Shown here: positions 16,167 to 24,869 of the stretch, one piece after another
Layout of the letters: each line of letters starts with the position of its first letter
How positions within the stretch are numbered: position 1 is the stretch's first letter
Source: Gimesia aquarii
Lineage (GTDB): Bacteria; Planctomycetota; Planctomycetia; Planctomycetales; Planctomycetaceae
Assembly (NCBI RefSeq): GCF_007748195.1
Contig: NZ_CP037920.1
Location: 5,051,800 to 5,115,799 of the forward strand
Direction of reading: 5' to 3'
DNA length: 64,000 nt
Made by a program: the position numbers and the translations under genes
The notes under the pieces: model-generated
Seen by the model: only the letters and a program-made list of their open reading frames with translations
What the model was told of the DNA's origin: nothing
Database searches by the model: none

Positions 16167-17206
16167 TTTTTTTCATCTTTCTTGTTTGATTTCCAATCGT
16201 TGACTCCCCCTCGATAAATTACGATGTCATTTTTACTGTGTACGGCAATTTGCTGTGCGACTTTCTTGGCCCATTGGCACTGATCGCTTTGACAATAAAC
16301 GACCACCGGACGATCCGTGTTGAGTGAATTAATTTCCCGCATCAGTTTTAAATAGCCCGCATTGACAGGAATATTCTGAGCCCCGGGGAGATGGAACCGC
16401 TGATAAGCACCACTCATGCGAGCATCAATCATTTGGCATTCATTTGATTTGAGTAAGTCTTTCACATCCGCATATTCCAATTCCGGGATCTCTTCTGCAA
16501 AATAGGCCGCTTGTACATTTTTTAGTGCAGCGGGCGCATTAAAGAAGCCGGTGGGGGTTGCAAAATGCACAATAAGACTTGCACCTGAAGCGACTATGAA
16601 AATCAATTTCCAGCCACTGAGCCAGTGTGCCCCGGTCCAAATTGCTGCAGCAATCCCTGCGATTAGCAGAATGAAAAAGAAAGAAGTGGGGAGTGCTGTC
16701 AGCTGCGAACGCTTTTCCTTCGTTACAACAATTCCCAGGCCATCCCATATCGAGAGTAATTCCGCCAGCGTGATTTGTCCGTATTCTCGAGGTGGGTCAT
16801 AGATATTCACCATGCCCTGGTCATCAAACCCCAGAAAAAGAATCCAGTGTGTGTACTTGGACTGCTGTGATAGCGGACGGACATGGAGGATTACGGGAGA
16901 GTCAGACAGTTTCAGGTGATCGGTGGTTAAGAAACCGTTGATGTTTCCTACAAGTCCGACCGTTTCCAGCAAGTTTTTAAGGTCCCTTACACTGCTACCA
17001 TATTTCCCCGTCAGAAAACGATTATCAATGCTATCCTTGAATTGATAAGGGGTATTCAGCGCCTGCGCGGCGGCGTAGGCACAGTGTAGGCCACAATAAT
17101 GGCTTGAGGCTTCGCGTGGTGTCTCCCGAACCGAAAAATCATCCTGCGGGAGATCGTTGGTAGCGAGCGAGAGGCTAGACAGGATGAAAAGTGATTGTAT
17201 GAACAA
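16163..17206 (-). CDS. C39-like peptidase fused to a rhodanese domain
   Basis: 347 residues from a TTG start at 17206, with AGGGGG eight bases upstream. Residues 1-160 after a short hydrophobic leader form a C39-type papain fold: Cys38 in 'HYCGLHCAYAAAQAL', His120 in 'THWILFLGF' and Asp137 in 'NIYDPPREYG' fit the catalytic triad. Two membrane helices follow at about 172-190 and 198-216. Residues about 238-342 are a rhodanese with 'VVVYCQSDQCQWA' holding the active cysteine. C39 peptidases cut Gly-Gly leaders of exported peptides, usually as part of an ABC transporter; no transporter domain is present here. The rhodanese and the coupled MauE-like gene suggest cysteine handling outside the cytoplasm. 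Confidence 0.85.
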   Translation of the reverse strand: MFIQSLFILSSLSLATNDLPQDDFSVRETPREASSHYCGLHCAYAAAQALNTPYQFKDSIDNRFLTGKYGSSVRDLKNLLETVGLVGNINGFLTTDHLKLSDSPVILHVRPLSQQSKYTHWILFLGFDDQGMVNIYDPPREYGQITLAELLSIWDGLGIVVTKEKRSQLTALPTSFFFILLIAGIAAAIWTGAHWLSGWKLIFIVASGASLIVHFATPTGFFNAPAALKNVQAAYFAEEIPELEYADVKDLLKSNECQMIDARMSGAYQRFHLPGAQNIPVNAGYLKLMREINSLNTDRPVVVYCQSDQCQWAKKVAQQIAVHSKNDIVIYRGGVNDWKSNKKDEKK

Positions 17207-17211
17207 ACCTG

Positions 17212-18306
17212 TTACCCCCTGTTTTGCTTATAGATAAAATACCCCCCCAGGGACAGCAATCCGATGATTCCAATCGCCAGGAGAATACGAAACAGGAGCC
17301 ATGATTTCGCCTGATTTTGAAACCGTACACTACGTGCCAAGGCTAAGCCAGGCTTATCAACCCGCTTCACAATGTTGCGACCAGACCAGATATATTCGAT
17401 GGGATTTTTTGACTGCACCTCCTCCCCTTCCGGAACGTAGTTGAGGATTTGGTCAATTTCCTGATTGATGCTCTGTAAATCAAAACGACAATGCTTGACC
17501 GCAACGCGGTTCTCCACTCGATATTTTCCCCCCGCAGCCCCCTCTTTTTCGAGCAGGCATGTGGCTGTCCAGCAGTTTGACAAAGGTATTGTGAGAGGTG
17601 GAGAAAACTGGCACGCATAATGAATTCGTTTCATTTTTTGATCGGAGAACACAGAATGTGCCGTACTAACAGTGAGTGTCTCTAAGCGAGCGGTCAGGAG
17701 ATCATCAGCTTCTTGAGTAAATTGAATCGATTCAAGGAGCCCTTCCTGGGATTCGATTACAGTTAACTCTCCGTATTGAGTTTTCACTGACGCCTTTAAC
17801 CCCGGTTTCATAACCAGATTGACAATTTCATCCTGAGTAATCCCAAGGTAGCTGGAGCTCAAAAACAGAGCGAAAGGGTAAGCAGAAAAAGAGGCTACCT
17901 CAAGATTATTGAAGCGGTTCTTCTGGTTTTTCTCTGGTTCCTTATTTTCTTCCTGCAATACAGCAAATTCCAGTGATCGTTTGCGGGACTCGAGAATCGA
18001 ACCCACGTTGTCACGCAGGGAATGAAAGCGAAACAATATAGGCCGTTGTAAGTCCTCGTCAATATAACGACACATTTCGACAGGCCACTCGTCTCCCGTG
18101 TAGCCCCAGGAGGCAAGGCCCCGAGAACTTGTGATGGCGACGAGAAAACTGCTGGTCTCTCCAGACACCCGATCCGCATCAGTACCTCCCAGATAAGTCA
18201 CGGTGCCATCAATCAAATAAGGGCCGAATGATTCACCCCTCGCATTAATTGACAGAAAGAGTGTGAGGAATATTATGATCAGGACAAGACGGGCAAGCAC
18301 TATCAC
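17212..18306 (-). CDS. Membrane-anchored exported protein, unknown
   Basis: 364 residues. An N-terminal signal peptide ('ARLVLIIIFLTLFLSINARG') and a single C-terminal membrane helix ('LLFRILLAIGIIGLLSLGGY') followed by a short basic tail put the ~300-residue middle outside the cytoplasm. The middle shows no known domain; it holds scattered cysteines ('ACQFSP', 'SNCWTATCLL', 'VKHCRF') that may be disulfide-bonded. AAGGAGAG precedes the ATG. It stands five bases before the C39-rhodanese gene, so the two are surely co-transcribed. A role as substrate receptor or scaffold for the peptidase is possible but is only inference. Confidence 0.8.
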   Translation of the reverse strand: MIVLARLVLIIIFLTLFLSINARGESFGPYLIDGTVTYLGGTDADRVSGETSSFLVAITSSRGLASWGYTGDEWPVEMCRYIDEDLQRPILFRFHSLRDNVGSILESRKRSLEFAVLQEENKEPEKNQKNRFNNLEVASFSAYPFALFLSSSYLGITQDEIVNLVMKPGLKASVKTQYGELTVIESQEGLLESIQFTQEADDLLTARLETLTVSTAHSVFSDQKMKRIHYACQFSPPLTIPLSNCWTATCLLEKEGAAGGKYRVENRVAVKHCRFDLQSINQEIDQILNYVPEGEEVQSKNPIEYIWSGRNIVKRVDKPGLALARSVRFQNQAKSWLLFRILLAIGIIGLLSLGGYFIYKQNRG

Positions 18307-18517
18307 ATCTCTCTCCTTATCCTCTGACTTGTATAAATCACAGTATACTGTTGAGTTCAGAAAAAAGACGCAATCGAGAGATGAGATGGAACGATGTCAT
18401 TTAGAAAGGGTAGATAAGGATTCGAAGAAGGAACTCCTTACCTTTCATTTCAACTCCTGAAAAGCGTCAAGTAAAGGCGCTATTAGAAAAAATAGTGGTC
18501 ATAGATGTTGTCGAACT

Positions 18518-18557
18518 ACAGGGGGCGGGCTAAAGAAATCCCCGCCACACCCCCTGT
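18518..18557 (-). terminator. GC-rich hairpin between peptide gene and operon
   Basis: Two stacked stems: outer arms 18518-18523 / 18552-18557 (ACAGGG with CCCTGT) and inner arms 18524-18529 / 18541-18546 (GGCGGG with CCCGCC), with a five-base bulge at 18547-18551. On the minus strand no U-run follows directly. It could act as a partial terminator or RNA-stabilising end for the small peptide transcript. Confidence 0.45.
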
Positions 18558-18604
18558 TTACCGGCTGCCAACATGTCGTCAGGCTGCATTCAGGAGCCTA
18601 ATCA

Positions 18605-18895
18605 CTAGGGAGTGTTGCATCTGTTGGACGTTTTTTTGGCATCTCCACTGCAATCATTGTTGTTATTTTCTGTCTTGCAGGACCACGCTGCTGATGTTGC
18701 TATGACTCCCGGGTTATCATTCGTTGATTTATATGAGTTACCAATATCGTTACACATTGTACCATTTGCTTCTTCGCAGACCAAAGTTGTTGACTTACCG
18801 TCACAATCTTTAGTCGCTCCCCCGGACACAGACGCTACAGACGCTGGGAAACAAATAGCCATACCCAGTAAGGCAACTGAAAAGATACGCGTCAT
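18605..18895 (-). CDS. Small secreted six-cysteine peptide with Gly-Gly site
   Basis: 96 residues from the ATG at 18895, chosen because AAGGAG lies six bases upstream; a longer frame to 18946 adds 17 residues with no ribosome site. Residues 1-24 are a Sec-type signal ('RIFSVALLGMAICFPASVAS') with one Cys inside. Directly after it comes 'VSGGATKDC', where the Gly-Gly would fit a C39 cut. The mature part has six cysteines (DC, VC, MC, SC, DC, RC) in a polar Asn/Ser/Thr-rich sequence, suggesting three disulfides. Downstream on the same strand, after a hairpin, come the membrane-anchored protein, the C39-rhodanese and MauE-like genes. The sequence family was not recognised. Confidence 0.72.
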   Translation of the reverse strand: MTRIFSVALLGMAICFPASVASVSGGATKDCDGKSTTLVCEEANGTMCNDIGNSYKSTNDNPGVIATSAAWSCKTENNNNDCSGDAKKTSNRCNTP

Positions 18896-19253
18896 CTCAT
18901 TCTCCTTCGCAAAAATAATGTACAGAAACGAGATATAGACGGACAAGATGCAGAGTCAGGACACATGTTCTCTTGTATTCGTTATTGTAGATTAGTGAAT
19001 GACTAATCGAATAAGTATTCTTCCCATGTACTAAAGGTTGTTGTCCGTCTAGTTACAACCCACCATAGTACTGTTAAAAAACTGAACGTCAAGATATGTT
19101 CACAAAATAAAGGTAAACAAATGAAAATCTAAATTAATGATTGAATATTCATAAAGTTACTGTATACTCGCGACAAGTGTGTCCATGATAACACGTGATA
19201 TACTGGGAGTAGTCGGTTGTAAATCTCTAACAATTTAAGAGAGGTCGTGCCCG
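18896..19253. other. Divergent intergenic region
   Basis: Separates the minus-strand cysteine-rich peptide gene from the plus-strand DUF1559 gene, so it should carry promoters for both. Apart from the plus-strand promoter candidate at 19141-19168, nothing specific was seen. Confidence 0.5.
19141..19168 (+). promoter_or_regulatory. Sigma-70-like promoter candidate for DUF1559 operon
   Basis: TTGAAT at 19141-19146 and TATACT at 19163-19168 with a 16-base spacer, 85 bases before the DUF1559 start. The flanks are AT-rich. It is the best match in the divergent region, but no consensus for planctomycete promoters was tested. Confidence 0.4.
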
Positions 19254-20174
19254 ATGTTGAACCGAAGATCTGTTTCACGCCATGGTTTAACTTTGGTCGA
19301 GTTGATGGTGGTGCTCGCCATCATCGGGATTCTGATTTCTCTATTACTTCCGGCTATTCAGCAGGCCCGGGAGGCAGCTAGGCGAGCACATTGTCGGTCC
19401 AATCTGAAACAGATTACCCTGGCAATTCTGAATTATCACAACGTCCATCAAACGGCGCCACTAAATACCAGTTTTACACATGGGTTTGGTCCAAGTGCCC
19501 GTGTGAAAAGCTGGATGCAGTGTTTACTTCCGTTTATTGAGCAGTCTGCGCTTCACGAAAAGATTGATCCGGGTTCTTCGATCGTGGGGATGCGACATAT
19601 CGCAGCGATGCCCATTTCCCTTTTTAACTGCCCGACCGATACGCATCCGGGCAGTCTGGATGAACGCGCTGATGTTCCACAGGACTGGGTATTGGGCATC
19701 ACAAATTATAAAGCGAGTGCAGGGAGTAATTGGGGCTGGGGACTTTTTGCACGAAGTGAACCCAATGGAAGATTTGCAGGAAGTACTGATGGATTGAGCG
19801 AAGGCAATGGTTTTATTTGTGAGTCAAGAAAAGCTCCTGTTGTTACGCGTTTAAAAGATCTCACCGATGGAACCAGTAATACCTTTGCAGTCGGCGAATG
19901 TGTGGCGGGCTGGACGAAGTGGTCATGGTGGTTCTCCAATAATACTGTCACAGCCACATCTGCGATTCCCTTGAATTATAAACCACCAAGTAAGACTCGT
20001 GAAGAAAATGCACTGGACTGGTTTCACTGTTATGGATTTTCCAGCCGACATCCCGGAGGTGGCAATTTTTCGATGGCGGATGGCAGTGTGAGATTCATAA
20101 ACGAAAATGTGAATCTCTCGATCTATCGAGCCTTGGCCACGATTCAGGGGCAGGAAGTGGTTCAACTACCGTAA
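19254..20174 (+). CDS. DUF1559 pseudopilin-like protein
   Basis: 306 residues. The N-terminus 'HGLTLVELMVVLAIIGILIS' is a type IV pilin/type II secretion methylation motif: cleavage after Gly11 would leave a mature protein starting near Leu-Thr-Leu-Val-Glu. The usual 'LLLPAIQQAREAARR' helix follows. Residues about 40-290 are the DUF1559 head, ending with the H-x9-DG motif 'RHPGGGNFSMADGSVRF'. GAGAGG lies ten bases upstream. DUF1559 proteins are greatly expanded in planctomycetes and are thought to form surface or secretion-related fibres. Here it leads a plus-strand operon of surface-glycan genes. Confidence 0.93.
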   Translation: MLNRRSVSRHGLTLVELMVVLAIIGILISLLLPAIQQAREAARRAHCRSNLKQITLAILNYHNVHQTAPLNTSFTHGFGPSARVKSWMQCLLPFIEQSALHEKIDPGSSIVGMRHIAAMPISLFNCPTDTHPGSLDERADVPQDWVLGITNYKASAGSNWGWGLFARSEPNGRFAGSTDGLSEGNGFICESRKAPVVTRLKDLTDGTSNTFAVGECVAGWTKWSWWFSNNTVTATSAIPLNYKPPSKTREENALDWFHCYGFSSRHPGGGNFSMADGSVRFINENVNLSIYRALATIQGQEVVQLP

Positions 20175-20203
20175 TATTTACAGTCTTGGATTCTTAAATA
20201 CGA

Positions 20204-21031
20204 ATGTTATTGGATATGGCTCTGTTGAGAAATAATTTCAGCTTATTACGTTTAACGATTCTTGCGTTAATCACTTTATTTCATCATGGAATTCACTCTG
20301 CTTACGGTGAGGGACTCACAGTCGAGTTTCATCGTAAGGATGCCACTCTTGGTGTGATGAAGCTCATTGGTAACACTCCAGCAATGAAGTTTACTAAATC
20401 GGGCCTAGTCATAAGGAAGAAGCCTAAAATTCCAAAGTTGTGGGCAGGGACAGCGAGTCAGTTCTGGGTGGCCGGAGATTTTGAGATCACCGGCCACTTC
20501 GAAATCAATGAGAGTCTTTGCCCACCCACCGAGGGGTACGGTACCGGGGTTTCATTGCAAGTGGCAGTTGATGTCAAGGGGGAGCGTCAAAAGTTCCTTT
20601 TGGGCCAGTATCTTTTGCCAGAATCTGCCGGCACAGTGTATTTGGCAAGTATCAGGCGGAATCCAAAGAAACCACCATCCAACATTCGAAAACGATTGGA
20701 TGTTGTGCAGACAACGGGTTGGCTGCGGCTTGTCAGAAAAGGTAATTCTTTAAAATTTGAAGTGAGTTCAGACGGCGTCGAATTTGAAGAAATTCACACA
20801 ACCAAGTTCAGTGCCGATCAAACCACTGGAATTAGGTTCGTAGTCGATACGGGAAAATCGACTGCCAGCCAAAGTGTTTTCAAGAAGTTAGATGTGAATG
20901 CTGACCGTTTGGGGTTTGGTTCTACCAAACCTCAAGGTGGAGCGTATGCATGGAATGCATGGTGGGGCGCGTTAATTGTTTCAATACCTTTGGTAGCGGG
21001 TAGTATTTTATACGTTTGGCGACGCGGGTGA
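20204..21031 (+). CDS. Exported lectin-fold protein with C-terminal anchor
   Basis: 275 residues; start at 20204 or 20216 (MALLRNN), neither with a clear ribosome site. A signal peptide ends near 'GIHSAYGEG'. Residues about 60-235 look like the concanavalin-like beta sandwich found in planctomycete DUF1583-type proteins ('FWVAGDFEITGHFEI', 'GWLRLVRKGNSLKFEVSSDG' is characteristic of such folds). The C-terminus is one membrane helix ('WWGALIVSIPLVAGSILYVW') with an Arg-Arg stop. It sits 29 bases after DUF1559 and ten before the GT-C gene, and may bind glycan at the outer face of the membrane. Confidence 0.78.
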   Translation: MLLDMALLRNNFSLLRLTILALITLFHHGIHSAYGEGLTVEFHRKDATLGVMKLIGNTPAMKFTKSGLVIRKKPKIPKLWAGTASQFWVAGDFEITGHFEINESLCPPTEGYGTGVSLQVAVDVKGERQKFLLGQYLLPESAGTVYLASIRRNPKKPPSNIRKRLDVVQTTGWLRLVRKGNSLKFEVSSDGVEFEEIHTTKFSADQTTGIRFVVDTGKSTASQSVFKKLDVNADRLGFGSTKPQGGAYAWNAWWGALIVSIPLVAGSILYVWRRG

Positions 21032-21041
21032 GGTTTAATTT

Positions 21042-23219
21042 ATGATCCCAGAAGCTCAAGGCGCCTTTGTGGGCGGTTTATGGTCTGCAATCAATGTCTT
21101 GCTTTTGTCACGCATATGGAAACTTTCCGGCTGGATGTTTCCTCATGATGAAATATGGCGGCGTGTCGGAAGTACGATTGTATTAATGTGGGCCTGGATT
21201 TCACTGGTCGTGGCTGTCCTGGCTCCATTTTCCAGCCTCAACGGTCAGACACTTATCGCGGTCAACCTAATCGTGTTGCTTCTTGTTTTCGTTTTTGGTC
21301 AAACAATTAAAAATCAGCCTCATCTCCTTACCACATCGGTGATTGATCATACATCAGCGACAGAAGGATTTGTGCGGAACCTGCTGTTACTGCTGCTGGC
21401 TTTGATTTTTCTTTCGGAAGTGCTACCTCAATCCATGATCAATTTTCCCAGCGACTGGGATACGTTGATGTATCACTTACCATTGATCAATGAGTGGCTG
21501 CAAACCAACTCGCTGTCTGCTCCGGGATCACCGGTCTGGTATAACCCGGGGAATTACGAATTATTAGGTCTGTGGATCGTTGCCCCGTTTTCCGGGGATT
21601 TCTGGATTCCCCTTGCGGGACTCATTCCTCCGATCTTGCTGGTAAGTGCAACCTGTTCTGCCTGCCAGGAGTTTGGCATGCGAAGAACGACGACGGTGAG
21701 TATTGTACTTGCCATTGCTGGGACGCATTGTGTTTTTGGGCAACTGCATAGTTGTGAGAATGATATCGCGGTCGCGGCACTGTTTGCGTTTGCTGTTGCG
21801 TTCGGATTTAGATGGAGCCGAACCTGCTCGTTTGCCGACGCATTGCTCACTGCCTGCGCAGTCGGACTTCTTTGCGGCGTGAAGTACTATGCGTTGGGGT
21901 ACACGGCGTTGAGTTCGATCTTGATCGTGACGACAATGTTCATACGCCAGGGGGTTCGTCGAGCCACTCAAGCAGGTCTGACCCTGCTTTTGGGTGTTTT
22001 TTTGATTTCTGGACATTGGTACTTACGAAATTATCTGACAACGGGAACACCATTATACCCATTGGGGTACAACAGTCAGACAAACGCTCTGGCTGAGTTA
22101 CGTCCCAATACTTTTACTAGCACGTTACTGGGAGGCTGGGATCCAACTCATCTTTCGCAGTGTATCGAGTCCATTTGGATGTATGGAGGGTATGTTCAAG
22201 TCCTAGCAGTGTGCCTCATTCCTTTCTTGCTTGCTTGGATGATTGCCGGAACGATTATAGCACGGCAGGAGAAAGCTTCCCGAATTCGGTTAAACTATTT
22301 GTGTATGCTTCTCGCAGTCGTTGGGAGTCTGCTGGTATTTGCAGTGACTCCTTTTTTGGTCGACCCGAAAGATCCGACCAGAATTGCCGCCCAGGTGAGA
22401 GTGATGCGTTTTGGTCAGTGTCCACTGTGGGTACTCACATTGTGCCTTGGCTTGATCTGCGATGATATTTTCCGGATACCAACTACCAAATACGCTTCGT
22501 ATTCTTCTTATTTGTGGGGGCTGAAATCGATACCCCGGCTCTCAATTTTTGTGCTTTCAATCATTCAATTCTGCCTCGCGTTTGTGATCGAAGCATCGCA
22601 ATCCATTTTTATCAGTGTGCTGTTACTGGTCGACCTAGCAATTCTCTGGGCATGCCTTCACTATTTTGGGGCAGGAACGAACGTCCTGAAGAAAGCCCGT
22701 AACTGGTCATTCATTTTGATCGTGCTCATAGTGGGATCAGCTTCCAGTTACAACGCTACACGTTGGCACCATGGTTTTTCACAATTCTATGATGATTTTC
22801 TCGATGTCCGTTTTTTTACTCAGATCGAAACCCGGGAACTTAAGCCGAAAATCAACCGGATTATGGTGTTGCACTATCGTGTTTACCCGTTTTATGGATC
22901 GCAGCGTCAGTTTCGAGTTCATCGTCCCACTTTGATCACCACGCGCGATGATTTTTTAACTGCCCTTAAGTCCTTTCAGCCTGATTTAATTTTTGTGCAT
23001 CCCCATGATCCTCACAAGTACGGTCGTTATAAGAATGCGGGATTCTGGGCACGGAATGAACTGGGGAAGTCTCTCGAGTTACTGCAGATAAATAACCACT
23101 ATGATGTATACGCACTTCATGAGACTGATGACTCTCAGAAAGAGGACTCTCCGAAAGAGAAAAATGCACAGGTGACGGTTACAATCAGGGGACAGTCTGA
23201 ATATGTTAAGACACAGTAA
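21042..23219 (+). CDS. Polytopic GT-C type glycosyltransferase
   Basis: 725 residues with about 13 membrane helices. The first periplasmic loop, 'FPSDWDTLMYHLPLINEWLQ', contains the acidic residue expected for a GT-C enzyme of the PMT/ArnT/GT39 kind, which use lipid-phosphate sugars at the outer face. The last ~120 residues form a soluble tail that is rich in charged residues. GAGG lies seven bases before the ATG. The stop overlaps the methyltransferase start by 17 bases. The acceptor and donor cannot be read from the sequence; the neighbours suggest a surface glycan. Confidence 0.82.
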   Translation: MIPEAQGAFVGGLWSAINVLLLSRIWKLSGWMFPHDEIWRRVGSTIVLMWAWISLVVAVLAPFSSLNGQTLIAVNLIVLLLVFVFGQTIKNQPHLLTTSVIDHTSATEGFVRNLLLLLLALIFLSEVLPQSMINFPSDWDTLMYHLPLINEWLQTNSLSAPGSPVWYNPGNYELLGLWIVAPFSGDFWIPLAGLIPPILLVSATCSACQEFGMRRTTTVSIVLAIAGTHCVFGQLHSCENDIAVAALFAFAVAFGFRWSRTCSFADALLTACAVGLLCGVKYYALGYTALSSILIVTTMFIRQGVRRATQAGLTLLLGVFLISGHWYLRNYLTTGTPLYPLGYNSQTNALAELRPNTFTSTLLGGWDPTHLSQCIESIWMYGGYVQVLAVCLIPFLLAWMIAGTIIARQEKASRIRLNYLCMLLAVVGSLLVFAVTPFLVDPKDPTRIAAQVRVMRFGQCPLWVLTLCLGLICDDIFRIPTTKYASYSSYLWGLKSIPRLSIFVLSIIQFCLAFVIEASQSIFISVLLLVDLAILWACLHYFGAGTNVLKKARNWSFILIVLIVGSASSYNATRWHHGFSQFYDDFLDVRFFTQIETRELKPKINRIMVLHYRVYPFYGSQRQFRVHRPTLITTRDDFLTALKSFQPDLIFVHPHDPHKYGRYKNAGFWARNELGKSLELLQINNHYDVYALHETDDSQKEDSPKEKNAQVTVTIRGQSEYVKTQ

Positions 23220-24042
23220 TGAAGCAATGAAACAGCCAGGTGAGAGTAAGTTATCCCAGAATGCAATGGGGAATCGTCCTGGATATGATCTTCACCGGCC
23301 GATGCAGGAGCATCGCGCTACGCGAGCACAGGGACTGGCTGAGCAGGCGCTTTCGGCATGTAAACCGTTTCTTCTGTCAGAGCAGACATCTGCACTGGCT
23401 CTGATCGACGTGGGCTGCGGGTATGGTCACACGTTATTGGAATATGCAAAGCATTTTAATGCTGTCGTAGGTCTGGAACCGTCGTTTCCGCTGTTTCAGG
23501 AAGCAGATCGATTGACTCAAGACGTGCATAACATCACCGTGCGCAATTCCCGCGCTGAATTAATGAATGAGAATTCTACTTATGATGTCGTGGTGATGGA
23601 TAATGTCCTCGAACACATCGAACACCAGGCAACATCTCTCGAAAACATTGTCCGATCACTGTGCCCCGGAGGGATCGCCTATATTGTTGTGCCTAATAAA
23701 TGGTGGCCCATCGAAGTGCACTACGGGCTTCCCTTTTTAAGTTATTTGCCACTATCGCTGGCAAACTGGTATCTCCGTTTAAGTGGCCGGGGACATGACT
23801 ATCGCGATGCTAGTTATGCACCATCCTATTTTTCACTCAGGCGCATGCTGCGAAGAATATCCTGTATCAGCTTTCACTTCGTCGTCCCCGAAGATGTATC
23901 GACGGCTCGGCTTGGTCAAAAACTTCATTACCGTTTCGGCGTCTGGTTATTGCGCCGGTTTCCCTTTCTATGGCCTGTCTCAAAGATTTTTGTGGTTGTG
24001 ATAAAGAAGGAGGCATCATGCAACAAACCAACCCCAAAGTAA
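23203..24042 (+). CDS. SAM-dependent methyltransferase
   Basis: 279 residues of the class I Rossmann methyltransferase type (Methyltransf_11/23). Motif I 'ALIDVGCGYGHTLLEY' binds SAM, the acidic loop 'AVVGLEPSFPLFQEA' follows, and 'YDVVVMDNVLEHIEHQ' is motif II. The C-terminal 'RHDY..' region is a family-specific cap. The start at 23203 overlaps the GT-C gene by 17 bases; an ATG at 23227 is possible. Context with GT-C, GT2 and sulfotransferase genes suggests methylation of a sugar or lipid carrier rather than of DNA or protein. Confidence 0.86.
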   Translation: MLRHSNEAMKQPGESKLSQNAMGNRPGYDLHRPMQEHRATRAQGLAEQALSACKPFLLSEQTSALALIDVGCGYGHTLLEYAKHFNAVVGLEPSFPLFQEADRLTQDVHNITVRNSRAELMNENSTYDVVVMDNVLEHIEHQATSLENIVRSLCPGGIAYIVVPNKWWPIEVHYGLPFLSYLPLSLANWYLRLSGRGHDYRDASYAPSYFSLRRMLRRISCISFHFVVPEDVSTARLGQKLHYRFGVWLLRRFPFLWPVSKIFVVVIKKEASCNKPTPK

Positions 24043-24869
24043 CAGTTCTGCTGACCGTGGTGAATCCAGACCGTCATTATTTCCCAGCGGCAGTACAAAG
24101 CATTCTTGATCAGTCATTTCAGGATTTTGAATTTCTGATCGTGGAAGATCCTTCAGAGAAGGACGGTCGAACGTTTTTGACTGAAGAAATGTTGGATCGG
24201 GTTGTGTACATCACCAATACGGAAAGGACGTCTCTGGTAAGCCAAAAGAATTTAGGAATCAACAGGGCGCGAGGCGAATACATTGCCATGATTGATGCCG
24301 ACGATATTGCTGCGCCGGATCGATTAAAGTCTCAAGTGGGGTTTCTGGATGCGCATCCCGATATTACTGTCCTCGGCAGCCAGATTGAGTTGATTGATCA
24401 GAACGGTCAGGTGATCGGACAACGTTCATTTCCAACCCTGCATGGGGATGTGGAAAGTGCTCTGCGTAGAACAGTGCCGTTGTGCCAGCCTTCAGTCATG
24501 TTGCGTAAAAGCTGGATTAAAAAAATCGGCGGCTATATCGACAACGGATATAGCACATGTGAGGACTATGAACTGTGGTCGCGTTTGCATCAGGCAGGCG
24601 CCAATTTCAGTAATCACAGATCCAAATTACTCAGATATCGTATTCATGGATCACAAATGAAAATGCAGTTTATTCGGGACACACTGCAAGCGGCACTTTA
24701 TGTAAAGCGAAAGTATTGGGCGACGCAGATGTCTTTCCTCGATTGGGTTTATATGCTTTGTGAGAGAGCTATATTGGTTTTACCTGATAAGCTCCTTTAT
24801 GAATTAGCAATGAACATTCTTTATGATGCCGATAATCCACTGATTTCAGAAACAAATGCTGCAAAATGA
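24018..24869 (+). CDS. Family 2 glycosyltransferase
   Basis: 283 residues from ATG 24018, chosen because AAGGAGG stands five bases before it; an earlier in-frame start at 23970 would overlap the previous gene by 73 bases. The GT-A fold is clear: 'VTVLLTVVNPDRHYFPAAVQ', the metal-binding 'MIDADDIAAPDRL' with DxD, and 'CQPSVMLRKSWIKKIGGY' with 'CEDYELWSRLHQ' holding the acidic base region. Cytosolic, using nucleotide sugars. It overlaps the sulfotransferase by ATGA (24866-24869). Acceptor unknown, likely the same surface glycan as its neighbours. Confidence 0.92.
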   Translation: MQQTNPKVTVLLTVVNPDRHYFPAAVQSILDQSFQDFEFLIVEDPSEKDGRTFLTEEMLDRVVYITNTERTSLVSQKNLGINRARGEYIAMIDADDIAAPDRLKSQVGFLDAHPDITVLGSQIELIDQNGQVIGQRSFPTLHGDVESALRRTVPLCQPSVMLRKSWIKKIGGYIDNGYSTCEDYELWSRLHQAGANFSNHRSKLLRYRIHGSQMKMQFIRDTLQAALYVKRKYWATQMSFLDWVYMLCERAILVLPDKLLYELAMNILYDADNPLISETNAAK

